From: a beta proteobacterium AAP51 | GTDB lineage: Bacteria > Pseudomonadota > Gammaproteobacteria > Burkholderiales > Burkholderiaceae_C | Length of the DNA stretch: 64,000 nucleotides | NCBI GenBank assembly: GCA_001295905.1 | Contig: LJHT01000056.1 | Coordinates: 1 to 64,000, forward strand | Direction: 5' to 3' | In this document: positions 1 through 8,315 of the stretch, one piece after another | How the letters are laid out: each line of letters begins with the position of its first letter | Numbering within the stretch: position 1 is the first letter of the stretch | Notes under the pieces: generated by a model | What the model was told of the DNA's origin: nothing | The model's database searches: none | What the model saw: the letters and a program-made list of their open reading frames with translations, nothing else | Program-made: the position numbers and the translations under genes

Positions 1-888
1 GTGGGGTGCGGCTTCGCCCGGGGCCGGTCGTGGCGGCCGTGGGGGGCGGGGCGGGCGGTCAGGCCGCGGGGGGCGCGGTGCCTGCGGTGCAGCGCCCTCG
101 CCGGCACCTTCACCAGAGCCTGTACCAGCACCTTCAAGCTTCGCGGCACCGCGGGGCGCCTGGCGCTGGGCCGCGCGTTCGGCCTGGCGGCGGGCCTCGA
201 CGATGGCGCGGCGGCGTTCCACCTCGGCGGTGGCGGCCACGCGGTGTTCTTCGGCCACTTCACCGGCCGGCTGGCCGTCGAGGTCGTGGCGCGTGGGGTT
301 CTGCGCCAGCGCGCGCAGGTAGGCGGTGCTGGTGGTGTGGCGGTGCAGGAAGATCGACAGCGACTTCTTCGTGAACACCCCTGGCACCCGCGCCTGGATG
401 TCGGCCTGGATGCGCAGCTTCAGCGGCAGCGCACGCGGCGCGCCGAAGAGCAGCGGAAAGTGTTCGGCCAGCCGCTGCGCCACCGCTGCCGGGCTGAGCT
501 CGGGCACGGCCGGGCGCGACGGCGCGGATTCGGGTGCTGCTGCCGCAGCGCCGTCTGGAGCGGCTGCTGGCGCGCCTTCTGGCGTGATTTCCGGCGCGGT
601 TTCGGGCGCGGCTTCTGGAACGGTTTCTGGCGGGCCCTCGATGGCTTGTTCGGCCGTGGCATCGGCCGCAGGCGCGGCTGGTGACTCTGCGGCGCCTTCA
701 GCGCTGGCTACTGCCGCCACCGTGGCATCGGCCGGCACCGCAGCGGCTGCCTCGACAGCGGGTTCGTCGGCCCCAGGCGGCAGCGCGCCGGCTTCTGCGG
801 GTGCGGAAGGGACGGCAGGCACGGCAGGCACGGAAGGCACGGAAGGCACGTGGTCTTCGGGGGGCGTGGGCGCGTTGGGTTCGGACAT
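1..888 (-). CDS. proQ: ProQ/FinO family RNA-binding protein, 3' end cut by window
   Basis: Minus-strand reading frame open from the ATG at 888 to the window edge, so 296 codons are visible and the C-terminus is missing. Residues 15-125 are low-complexity Ala/Pro/Glu/Val sequence. Residues about 130-230 form a ProQ/FinO RNA-chaperone domain; LPLKLRIQADI and FTKKSLSIFLHRHT are typical of the family. The visible tail is basic and Pro/Arg-rich. Family members bind structured sRNAs and mRNA 3' ends. The gene starts 41 bases after the stop of the glycosyltransferase gene at 930 and may be transcribed with it. The fold is clear; the specific function (ProQ-like or a FinO paralogue) is inferred. Confidence 0.85.
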   Translation of the reverse strand, partial: MSEPNAPTPPEDHVPSVPSVPAVPAVPSAPAEAGALPPGADEPAVEAAAAVPADATVAAVASAEGAAESPAAPAADATAEQAIEGPPETVPEAAPETAPEITPEGAPAAAPDGAAAAAPESAPSRPAVPELSPAAVAQRLAEHFPLLFGAPRALPLKLRIQADIQARVPGVFTKKSLSIFLHRHTTSTAYLRALAQNPTRHDLDGQPAGEVAEEHRVAATAEVERRRAIVEARRQAERAAQRQAPRGAAKLEGAGTGSGEGAGEGAAPQAPRPPRPDRPPRPPRPPRPAPGEAAPH

Positions 889-929
889 GGCCAGGAACAA
901 GGCTCTGCGGCAGTGCAGGGGGGCGATTG

Positions 930-1628
930 TCAATGTTTTGCCCGGGCACCCAGCAAGGCTCGCAGATCGGCCGGCAGCGCCGCCACCAGCGCTGCGGGCA
1001 GGTGGGCCAGATCGGCCGCTTCGTCGATGTCAGACACCGCCGGCAACTCGGCGGCCACCACGCCCAGCACGGCCAGGCGCGCGCGTGTCTGCGCCATCAC
1101 CTGCGCCGTGCTCCACACCATCTGCTGGAACAACGCCGCGTGCAGGCCGGGGTGGCGGGCCTCCGCGTCGGCCCGCAGGCCCACCAGCGCATAACCGCCG
1201 TCCAGCGCCGGCACGAACACCGCCGGGTGCGTGCGCAGCGCAGCGCCGGCCTGTTGCAGCAAGGCGGCGTCCAGCGCGGGAATGTCGCTGCCCATCAGCA
1301 GCAGCGGCGCGTTGGCGCCCTCGGCCAGGCCGCCCTGGAACACCGCCGCCATGCGCGCGCCCAGGTCGGGCACGGCCGGTTGTGCGCGCAGCGCCGCGCC
1401 ATGCTGGCGTGCCAGTTCGGCAAAGACGGGGTGGCTGGTGTCGGGCGCGGCCCACAGCGTCACGCGGCCGGGTGCCGCCGCGCTGGCCTGGGCCACGGCA
1501 TGGCGCAGCAAGGCGGCGGCGAGCGCTGCGGCGCCCTCGGCCCCCAGCGCCGGGGCCAGGCGTGTCTTGGCCAGGCCGGCCACCGGGGCCTTGGCCATCA
1601 GGGCGATGTGCAGGGGCGGGTTGGTCAT
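930..1628 (-). CDS. TIGR04282-type (DUF2064) arsenosugar-cluster glycosyltransferase
   Basis: 232 residues, close to the usual length of DUF2064/TIGR04282 nucleotidyltransferase-like glycosyltransferases. The N-terminal IALMAKAPVAGLAKTRLAP matches the family's AK-P-G--KTRL start, MGSDIP is the metal/nucleotide-binding stretch, and PALDGGYALVGLR is the conserved GGY-L-G segment. It starts 21 bases after the stop of the next glycosyltransferase (1650) and lies downstream of arsS, so the three form one minus-strand unit. A role in attaching or activating a sugar is inferred from this linkage; the substrate is not proven for the family. Confidence 0.85.
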   Translation of the reverse strand: MTNPPLHIALMAKAPVAGLAKTRLAPALGAEGAAALAAALLRHAVAQASAAAPGRVTLWAAPDTSHPVFAELARQHGAALRAQPAVPDLGARMAAVFQGGLAEGANAPLLLMGSDIPALDAALLQQAGAALRTHPAVFVPALDGGYALVGLRADAEARHPGLHAALFQQMVWSTAQVMAQTRARLAVLGVVAAELPAVSDIDEAADLAHLPAALVAALPADLRALLGARAKH

Positions 1629-1649
1629 CGATGGGGCGCCGGCGGGTCT

Positions 1650-2321
1650 TCAGCGGTAGGCCCGCGCCAGCTCTTCGGCCGGGGTGCCGCGCCAGTAGCG
1701 CCAGCGCAGCTGCCACATCAGCCAGATGGTGGGCCAGGCGCCCCGCGTGTCCCAGCGCCGGCCCGAGGTGCGCACGCGTTCGCGCAGGCAGGCCGGGCGA
1801 CCGCGCTCGCGCAGGCGGCGCGTGAGCTCGATGTCTTCCATCAGGGGCAGCGGCGCAAAGCCGCCCAGCTCGCGGAACAGCGCCGTCTGCACGAACAGGG
1901 CCTGGTCGCCGGTGGCGATGCCGCTGAGTCGCGAGCGCCAGTTCATCATGAAGGCCACCATCGGCAGCCAGCGCGAGCGCCCTTCGATGTGCACGTCGAA
2001 GCGCCCCCAGCGTGCCCCGCGCTGCAGCGCCTGGGTGATGGCGGTGGCGGCGCCCGCGGGCAGGCGCGTGTCGGCATGCAGGAAGAGCAGCACCTCGCCG
2101 CGGGCCACGGCGGCGCCGGCATTCATCTGGCGCGCGCGCCCGGCTTCGCTGTGCAGCACGTGGCTGGCCAGCGGCGCGGCCAGCGCAGCGGTGGCATCGG
2201 TGCTGCCGCCGTCCACGACGATGAGCTCGTGCCCGGCCTCGCGCAGCGGCGCCAGCGCCTGCAGCGTGGCGGCGATGCCGGCCGCTTCGTTCAGCGCCGG
2301 CATCACCACGCTCAACTTCAT
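1650..2321 (-). CDS. TIGR04283-type arsenosugar-cluster family 2 glycosyltransferase
   Basis: 223 residues. GT-A family 2 fold: SVVMPALNEAAGI at the N-terminus, VVDGGSTD for nucleotide binding, FLHADTRLP as the DxD-like metal site, and GDQALFV with MEDIEL later. The ATG at 2321 overlaps the TGA of arsS by four bases (ATGA), which supports this start over the longer open frame to 2558 and implies translational coupling. Family members sit beside ArsS in many bacteria; the sugar donor and acceptor are not established here. Confidence 0.87.
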   Translation of the reverse strand: MKLSVVMPALNEAAGIAATLQALAPLREAGHELIVVDGGSTDATAALAAPLASHVLHSEAGRARQMNAGAAVARGEVLLFLHADTRLPAGAATAITQALQRGARWGRFDVHIEGRSRWLPMVAFMMNWRSRLSGIATGDQALFVQTALFRELGGFAPLPLMEDIELTRRLRERGRPACLRERVRTSGRRWDTRGAWPTIWLMWQLRWRYWRGTPAEELARAYR

Positions 2322-3304
2322 TCGGCCAGCGCCCCGCCGCAGCTGCTGCCCTGCCCGGCGGTGCAGCCGTAGCAGTGCTCGGCCACGCGGATGGGGCTGC
2401 CGCGCCCGTCGCCGTGGTCGGGGCCGCCCTCGCCGGGCAGCAGGTCGCGCACATGCGCCTGCTGCAGCGCGCCCAGCTGCGCGCGCAGGCCCAGCATCTG
2501 GTTGAAATCGCAATCGTAGAGCTCGCCCTGCCAATCGACGCTGAGCGTGCTGCGGCACATCACGGTGTCGAGGTTGTGCGCCTGGAAGCTGTTCTTCAGC
2601 AGCTGCAGGTAGCTCTGGAAGCTGCCCTTGCTCACCAGCGTGCTGCCGAAGCGTTGGATGGGCATGTTGGTCAGCGCAAACAGCTGGTTGAAGACGATGC
2701 CGAAGTGCGCCATCAGCTCGCGCTTGTAGTCGGCCTGCAGCGCGCCCTGCGGCGGCGGCAGCACGGCCCCCTGGGGGTTGTAGACGAGGTTGAGCACGAG
2801 CCCCGTGCCCTCGACGCCATAGCCCAGCGCGTTCAGCGCCTGCAGGCCGGCGATGCTGCGGTCGAACACGCCTTCGCCGCGCTGGCGGTCGACGTTGGCC
2901 ACCGAGTAGCAGGGCAGCGAGGCGGTGACCTCCACGCCCTGATCAGCCAGGAATTGCGCGAGGTCTTCCTGCCCGGGTTCGGAGAGGATGGTGAGGTTGC
3001 AGCGGTCGATGACGCGCACCCCCGCAGCGCGCGCGCCGATGACGAGTTCGCGGAAGTGCGGGTTCAGCTCGGGCGCGCCGCCGGTGAGGTCGAGCGTCTT
3101 CACGCGCCGCTGGCGCAGCACCTGCAGCACCAGCGCGGCGGTCTCGGCGCTCATCATCTCGGTGCGCTGCGGGCTGGCGTTCACGTGGCAGTGCAGGCAG
3201 CTCTGGTTGCACTTGTAGCCCAGATTGACCTGCAGGGTCTCCAGCGCGCGGCGCTGCAGCGCGGGGAAGTCGGTGGCGGCCAGCAAGGGCAGGGTGGCGT
3301 GCAT
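2318..3304 (-). CDS. arsS: Arsenosugar biosynthesis radical SAM protein ArsS
   Basis: 328 residues. The radical-SAM [4Fe-4S] motif CNQSCLHC (Cys32, Cys36, Cys39) lies near the N-terminus, followed by LDLTGGAPELNP as the SAM-contact GGAPEL motif. The C-terminus carries the family's Cys-rich segment (CYGCTAGQGSSCGG) expected to hold an auxiliary cluster. ArsS is reported to add a 5'-deoxyadenosyl group to methylated arsenicals, a step toward arsenosugars. First gene of a coupled minus-strand operon with two glycosyltransferases. No ArsM arsenite methyltransferase or ArsR regulator is visible in the window, so the physiological substrate remains open. Confidence 0.92.
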   Translation of the reverse strand: MHATLPLLAATDFPALQRRALETLQVNLGYKCNQSCLHCHVNASPQRTEMMSAETAALVLQVLRQRRVKTLDLTGGAPELNPHFRELVIGARAAGVRVIDRCNLTILSEPGQEDLAQFLADQGVEVTASLPCYSVANVDRQRGEGVFDRSIAGLQALNALGYGVEGTGLVLNLVYNPQGAVLPPPQGALQADYKRELMAHFGIVFNQLFALTNMPIQRFGSTLVSKGSFQSYLQLLKNSFQAHNLDTVMCRSTLSVDWQGELYDCDFNQMLGLRAQLGALQQAHVRDLLPGEGGPDHGDGRGSPIRVAEHCYGCTAGQGSSCGGALAE

Positions 3305-3377
3305 GGGCGGGGGGTCTCCGTGGGCGCTGGGGTGGCCACACGGGGGGTCGTGCAGCCGCCCCGCACCTTACAACGGC

Positions 3378-3397
3378 CGCTGCCCGGCCGGGCAGCG
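3378..3397. promoter_or_regulatory. Perfect 20-base palindrome upstream of arsS and the unknown gene
   Basis: CGCTGCCCGGCCGGGCAGCG is fully self-complementary and lies in the 151-base divergent gap between arsS (start 3304) and the small plus-strand gene (start 3456). It could be an operator for a dimeric regulator or a stable hairpin in a leader. Runs of G and C make chance palindromes more likely in this genome, so function is uncertain. Confidence 0.35.
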
Positions 3398-3455
3398 CGG
3401 GGGTTTGGCCATGTCCGCCCTTGCCAGGCGTGGCCGGGCCAGAATGCCGGCCGCC

Positions 3456-3824
3456 ATGCCCACCGAGCCCTTGCCCACCCCCACCCCCGAACGCTGGGCC
3501 CTGCAGGCCGGTGACGCCGCCACGGCCACGCTGCTGATCCCCGCCGACCTGAAGCGCGAGCGGCGTTTCGAGATTGCCTGCGCCATCACGGTGGGCGTGC
3601 CCGAAGCCGGCCCGGCGCCCTGGCTGCAGATGACGGTGCTGGCCGATGGCGCGCAGCAGTGGCAGCGCCGCCTGCCTGCGCAGAACCCGGGCGAGTTCGA
3701 CGGCCTGGACTTCCGCTTCAGCCGCAGCGTGCCCGTGGGCCGGCCGTTGCGCGTGACGGTGGCAGTGGCCGGCCAGGGCGTGCGGCGGCGCACGTTGCAC
3801 ATCGAGGCCGACGAAGTCAGCTGA
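3456..3824 (+). CDS. Conserved-looking hypothetical protein, 122 aa
   Basis: Not recognised. The ATG at 3456 gives a protein that begins Pro/Thr-rich (residues 1-12) and then continues as an ordinary soluble alternating beta-type sequence with no signal peptide or membrane segment. An in-frame ATG at 3444 is an alternative start. It is transcribed away from arsS. About 218 bases separate it from gshA, with a hairpin between. The strong third-position GC bias fits the neighbouring real genes. Confidence 0.65.
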   Translation: MPTEPLPTPTPERWALQAGDAATATLLIPADLKRERRFEIACAITVGVPEAGPAPWLQMTVLADGAQQWQRRLPAQNPGEFDGLDFRFSRSVPVGRPLRVTVAVAGQGVRRRTLHIEADEVS

Positions 3825-3989
3825 CGCCTCACAGGGTTCGCCCCAGCGCGCCCTGTCAAAGAGCTGTCGCAGGACCGTGTCACCGTAGACGAGGCACCTT
3901 GCGGCTTGAGGGCCGGCGTGAAGGGGGTTTTCGTCAAGGGTTTGACCAGTCTCATGCACGAACAGACGGCAGGCCTTAACCTTTCGGGC

Positions 3990-4008
3990 CCGGCCGCCTG
4001 GCGGCCGG
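3990..4008 (+). terminator. GC-rich inverted repeat between the unknown gene and gshA
   Basis: CCGGCCGCC T GGCGGCCGG, a nine-base inverted repeat with a one-base centre (in practice about seven pairs with a five-base loop). It is followed by CTCCCTTTGTC, a weak T-containing stretch, and lies 35 bases before gshA. It may end upstream transcription or shape the gshA leader. Confidence 0.35.
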
Positions 4009-4042
4009 CTCCCTTTGTCCCGGCTACCCTGGAAGAGACCCC

Positions 4043-5578
4043 ATGACCCTGGCCCAACGACTGCGCCAACTGCCGCCCGAGCGCCTGCTGGGCATCCGCC
4101 GTGGCGTCGAGAAGGAAAGCCTGCGCGCGCTGCCCACCGGCGGGCTGGCGCTCACGCCCCACCCGGCGGCCCTGGGCTCGCCGCTCACGCACCCGCACAT
4201 CACCACCGACTACAGCGAAAGCCAGCTCGAGCTCATCACCGGCGTGCACGCCAGCCCCGAGGGCTGCCTGGACGAGCTGACGCGCATCCACCAGTACGTC
4301 TACCGCGAACTGGCCAAGGCCGGTGACGAGCGCCTGTGGGTGAGCAGCATGCCCTGCGGCCTGCCCACCGACGAAACCATTCCGCTGGGCCGCTACGGCA
4401 GCAGCAACATCGGCCGCGCGAAAAGCGTCTACCGGATGGGGCTCGGGCATCGCTACGGCCGGCGCATGCAGACGATCAGCGGCATCCACTACAACTGGTC
4501 GATGCCGGGGCTTTCCAACGACGAGCACTTCGCGCTCATTCGCAATTTCCGCCGCCATGCCTTCCTGCTGCTGACGCTGTTCGGCGCCAGCCCGGCGGTA
4601 TGCCCCACCTTCGTGGAAGGGCGCGACCACGGCCTGGAACGTCTGAGCCCCGGCACGCTGTACCACCCCTACGCCACCAGCCTGCGCATGGGCCGGCTGG
4701 GCTACCAGAGCGAGGCGCAGGCCCGCCTGGCCGTAAGCTACAACGGCATGGAAGGTTATGCCGCCAGCCTGCACGAAGCGCTGACGCAGCCTTACCCGGC
4801 CTACGAGAAGATCGGCATCCGCAACCTGGGCGGCGAGTACAACCAGCTCGCCACCACGCTGCTGCAGATCGAGAACGAGTTCTACGGCACCATCCGCCCC
4901 AAGCGTGTCATCAAGAGCGGCGAACGCCCCTTGCACGCGCTGCGCGAGCGCGGCGTCGAGTACATCGAGGTGCGCTGCATGGACCTCGACCCCTTCGAGC
5001 CGGTGGGCATCAATGCGCAGACGCTGCGTTTCCTGGATGTCTTCCTGCTGCACTGCCTGCTGCAGGACAGCCCGCCCGACACCCCGGCCGAGATTGCCGA
5101 ACTCGGCCGCAACCAGCACCACACGGCCGCCCACGGCCGCGAGCCGGGTCTGCGCCTGGAACGCGGCGGCCATGCCGTGCTGCTGGCCGACTGGGCGCAC
5201 GAGCTGCTGGCCGAGTGCGTGCCCATCGCTCAGGCGCTGGACGCCGCGCACCACAGCACGGCCCAGAGCGAGGCTTACAGCGCCGCCGTGGCCGCGGCCC
5301 AGGCCGCGCTGGCCCGGCCTTCCACGCTGCCGTCGGCGCGGGTGCTGGCCGCCATCGAGAACGACTTCGACCTGCGCTACACCGCCTTCATCCGCCACCA
5401 GGCCGAGGCCACGCGCAGCCAGATGCTGGCGCTGCCCTGGCCGGCCGAGCAGCAGGCCAACTTCGAGGCGATGGCGGCCGTGTCATGGCGCCGCCAGCAG
5501 GCGCTGGAGGCGGAAGACACGGTGGACTTCGAGACCTTCCGCCAGCACTACACCTCCGCCGCGAGGCTCACGGTCTAG
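4043..5578 (+). CDS. gshA: Glutamate-cysteine ligase
   Basis: 511 residues, matching the length of the proteobacterial GshA family. It joins glutamate and cysteine with ATP in the first step of glutathione synthesis in the cytosol. Characteristic stretches are GIRRGVEKESLR near the N-terminus, TTDYSESQLELIT, SGIHYNWSMP and YIEVRCMDLDPFEPVGI. The ATG at 4043 gives the expected N-terminus. Its stop (5576-5578) overlaps by 11 bases the end of the convergent S9 peptidase gene. Glutathione made here would serve the frmA/fghA formaldehyde pathway at 55 kb. Confidence 0.95.
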   Translation: MTLAQRLRQLPPERLLGIRRGVEKESLRALPTGGLALTPHPAALGSPLTHPHITTDYSESQLELITGVHASPEGCLDELTRIHQYVYRELAKAGDERLWVSSMPCGLPTDETIPLGRYGSSNIGRAKSVYRMGLGHRYGRRMQTISGIHYNWSMPGLSNDEHFALIRNFRRHAFLLLTLFGASPAVCPTFVEGRDHGLERLSPGTLYHPYATSLRMGRLGYQSEAQARLAVSYNGMEGYAASLHEALTQPYPAYEKIGIRNLGGEYNQLATTLLQIENEFYGTIRPKRVIKSGERPLHALRERGVEYIEVRCMDLDPFEPVGINAQTLRFLDVFLLHCLLQDSPPDTPAEIAELGRNQHHTAAHGREPGLRLERGGHAVLLADWAHELLAECVPIAQALDAAHHSTAQSEAYSAAVAAAQAALARPSTLPSARVLAAIENDFDLRYTAFIRHQAEATRSQMLALPWPAEQQANFEAMAAVSWRRQQALEAEDTVDFETFRQHYTSAARLTV

Positions 5579-8039
5579 CCGGCGCGGGGCGCGCGTCGCG
5601 CGGGTCCCGGGTGTGGCGCTTCATCCAGTCGCTCATCTCGCGCAGCGTGTGGCCCACGCTCTCGCGCGCCGTGTAGCCGTGTGATTCGAAAGGCAGCACC
5701 ACGTAGCGCACGTTGCCGCCAGTGCCGGCCAGGGCCTGGTACAGGCGCTGCGACTGCATCGGGAAGGTGCCCGAGTTGTTGTCGCTGTCGCCGTGGATCA
5801 GCAGCACCGGCTCCTTGAGCTTGTTGGCGTAGTTGAAGGGGCTCAGGCGCAGGTAGACGTCCTGCGCTTCCCAGTAGCTGCGGCGTTCGCTCTGGAAGCC
5901 GAAGGGCGTGAGGGTGCGGTTGTAGGCGCCGCTGCGCGCGATGCCGGCCTTGAAGAGGTCGGTGTGGGCCAGCAGGTTGGCCGTCATGAAGGCGCCGTAA
6001 CTGTGGCCGCCCACGACGATGTGCTCGCGCTCGGCCACGCCCAGCTCCACGGCCTTGTCGATGAGCGCCTGAGCGTTGGCGGTGATCTGCTCGACGAAGC
6101 TGTCGTTCACCGTCTCGGGCTTGCCCACCACGGGCATGGTGGCGTCCATCAGCACCGGGTAGCCGTCCAGCACCAGCATCAGCGGGCTGCTGGCGCCGAA
6201 GGTGGAGAAGCGGCTGTTGGCGCCGCTCACCTGGCCGGCGGTGCTGGCGTCGGTGAACTCCAGCGGGTAGGCCCAGACGAAGGCGGGCCGGCGTTCGCCG
6301 GGCTGCTGGTCGGGCGGGGTGTAGAGCCAGAACGAGAGTTCCACGCCGTCGGCGCGCTTGAACTTCACCAGCTCGCGGCGGATGTTGCGCAGTTGCGGCG
6401 TGGGGTCGGTGTGGGCGGTGAGGGCCTGCATCTGCGCCAGGCCTTCGCCGCTGCGCAGCACGATGTTGGGCGGCTCGGTGGCGCTTTCGCGGCTGGTGAG
6501 CACGCGGCCATCGGCCAGCACGGCCAGCGGGCGTTCGAAGTGCGTGGTGCCGGCCTGGAAGCGGCGTTCGCTTTTGGTGGTGGCCAGGTCCAACCGGTCG
6601 AGGAAAGGCCGCTCGCCTTGCGGGCTGGCGCCATTGCCGATGAGCCAGAGTGCAGCTTCGTCCACGCGCACGACGCTGCGGCCGTTGGGCAGCAGGCGGG
6701 TCACGGGGGTGCCGGGGTCGCGGTAGCGGTCGCGCATCGAACGGTCCTGCAGCGTGCGGGCCGGCGCGCTGCCGTCCAGCGCCACCAGCGCGCCCGTCAC
6801 CCACAGGCGGTCGCGGTCGAAGTCGACCACCAGCGCGCGCGGCGCGGCGGGCGTGTTGCCCGGCGCCGGGCCTTCCAGGAACTGCAGCTGCGCCAGCCGG
6901 CCGGCGGTGCGGTGCACCTCGCGCGCCGGGCCGCTGTAGGGCGCTTCCAGGCGCATCAGGCGGTCGCGGTTCGGCACCTGGGCCTTGGGGTCACCGCCGT
7001 CCAGCGCTTCCACCCAGTACACGGCACCATCCGCCAACGGCGAAGCCCAGAAGCTGCGCGGCCCGGTGACCACGCCGCCGATGGGCAGGCCCACGGCCAT
7101 CTTCACGCGGCCCAGCTCGCGCTGCACGCGGCCTTGCGCGTCGCGCAGCTCGGCCACGGTGGCGAAGTCGTCCCAGCCCACCTGGTAGCTGAAGGGCGGC
7201 ACGAGACGATCGGTGAGCAGCCCGCCGTTGCCGGTGACCTGCAGCTGCGAGAACAGCGCCGGTGCGCCGATCTCGCGCGTGGCACCGGTCTTCAGGTTCA
7301 CGCGGCGCAGCACCGCCGTGGCGTGGTGCGTGAACACGGCCTCGTCCTGGCGGTTCTGCAGCAGGTCTTGCCGCGTGCGCTCGGGCGACACACGGCCCAT
7401 CGACTCCTGCACCACCGGGCCGGTGGGCGCGGCGAACACCGGCGCGGCGCCGCGTTGGTCGGGCACGGCCAGCACGACGATCTCGTCGGCCGACAGCCAG
7501 GCCATGTCGTCGCTCAGCACCGCATTCAGGCGCACGCCCTTCAGCAGCGCCACGCGGGCGCTGGCCACGTCGCCCAGCCACAGCTCGGTGGCGCTGGCGG
7601 TGCGGCGCTGCAGCAGGAAACGGCGGCCGTCGGGCGACCAGCGCATGCCGTGGAAGCCACCGCCCTCGGGCAGGGCCACCACCCGTTCGGCGGCCGCGGG
7701 CTGCGCCAGGCTGCGCAGCGACAGGCGTTCGATCTGCGCCACCAGCTGCGGGCCGCTGCTGGCGGGGTCGAAGCGCTCGCCGGCCAGGCGCAGCGCCGGC
7801 CGCGCCAGCTCGGCCACCGTGCGGTGGCGGCGCAGCTGCACCACGGCCAGCGTGCGCTGGTCGGGCGAGAGCTGGTGCTGCGGCAGGCCGGGAGCATCCA
7901 GCACGGCGCGGATTTCGGCCGAAGGCTGCAGGTAGGCGGTGTCGGCCACGTCGCTGGCCGCGAGGGCCGCGGCAGCGCCCAGGGTCAGGCACAGCGCGGC
8001 TGCGCCCAGGAGGGCCGGGCGGCAGGGGATGGGGGTCAT
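5568..8039 (-). CDS. Secreted S9 family (prolyl-oligopeptidase-like) serine peptidase
   Basis: 823 residues from the ATG at 8039, chosen because it puts a clear Sec signal peptide (residues 1-28, ending ALAAS) at the start; the frame is open 28 codons further upstream without good N-terminal features. The middle is a beta-propeller-like region (for example GMRWSPDGRRFLL). The C-terminal alpha/beta-hydrolase domain has the nucleophile motif GGHSYGAFM, the acid region LLIHGDSDNN and the histidine region PFESHGY. It resembles glutamyl-endopeptidase-type S9 enzymes acting in the periplasm. It is divergent from a TonB-dependent receptor and may process imported or periplasmic peptides (inference). 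Confidence 0.9.
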   Translation of the reverse strand: MTPIPCRPALLGAAALCLTLGAAAALAASDVADTAYLQPSAEIRAVLDAPGLPQHQLSPDQRTLAVVQLRRHRTVAELARPALRLAGERFDPASSGPQLVAQIERLSLRSLAQPAAAERVVALPEGGGFHGMRWSPDGRRFLLQRRTASATELWLGDVASARVALLKGVRLNAVLSDDMAWLSADEIVVLAVPDQRGAAPVFAAPTGPVVQESMGRVSPERTRQDLLQNRQDEAVFTHHATAVLRRVNLKTGATREIGAPALFSQLQVTGNGGLLTDRLVPPFSYQVGWDDFATVAELRDAQGRVQRELGRVKMAVGLPIGGVVTGPRSFWASPLADGAVYWVEALDGGDPKAQVPNRDRLMRLEAPYSGPAREVHRTAGRLAQLQFLEGPAPGNTPAAPRALVVDFDRDRLWVTGALVALDGSAPARTLQDRSMRDRYRDPGTPVTRLLPNGRSVVRVDEAALWLIGNGASPQGERPFLDRLDLATTKSERRFQAGTTHFERPLAVLADGRVLTSRESATEPPNIVLRSGEGLAQMQALTAHTDPTPQLRNIRRELVKFKRADGVELSFWLYTPPDQQPGERRPAFVWAYPLEFTDASTAGQVSGANSRFSTFGASSPLMLVLDGYPVLMDATMPVVGKPETVNDSFVEQITANAQALIDKAVELGVAEREHIVVGGHSYGAFMTANLLAHTDLFKAGIARSGAYNRTLTPFGFQSERRSYWEAQDVYLRLSPFNYANKLKEPVLLIHGDSDNNSGTFPMQSQRLYQALAGTGGNVRYVVLPFESHGYTARESVGHTLREMSDWMKRHTRDPRDARPAPARP

Positions 8040-8208
8040 GGGCGGAGGCCGGTGAAGAAAGCTGGCGAATCTAACAGTGCCGGCAGGCCTGAGCCGGCTT
8101 CGCCGAGGGTGGTGAGAAATCACGACCGAGCCTCAGCCAGCGCCCCAAAGCGATGCGCGCGCGCCACAAATGGGGCAAGCCCGGAAGCGGCGCAGGGCCG
8201 GCCGGTGA

Positions 8209-8219
8209 TGCAATTTGCA
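8209..8219. promoter_or_regulatory. Short palindrome TGCAATTTGCA in the peptidase/receptor divergent gap
   Basis: TGCAA-T-TTGCA is an 11-base AT-rich palindrome inside the 276-base gap between the S9 peptidase and the first TonB receptor. It stands out against GC-rich surroundings and could be an operator serving either gene. No consensus promoter could be placed with confidence. Confidence 0.25.
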
Positions 8220-8315
8220 ACACAGCTTGGTGCACGCAGACACAGCGCTGCAACAAATCGATGGCACAGATGCTGCTCCCGGCGAGCGGCTACTCACACA
8301 CACACGAGGGATCTC

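Noticed and set aside
5793-8315. Very long plus-strand frame running from 5793 into the first TonB receptor (1846 codons in all)
   Set aside because: The first 841 codons are antisense to the S9 peptidase, with His/Arg/Gly-rich composition and no domain; the true gene begins at the TTG at 8316, where the signal peptide and ribosome site are.
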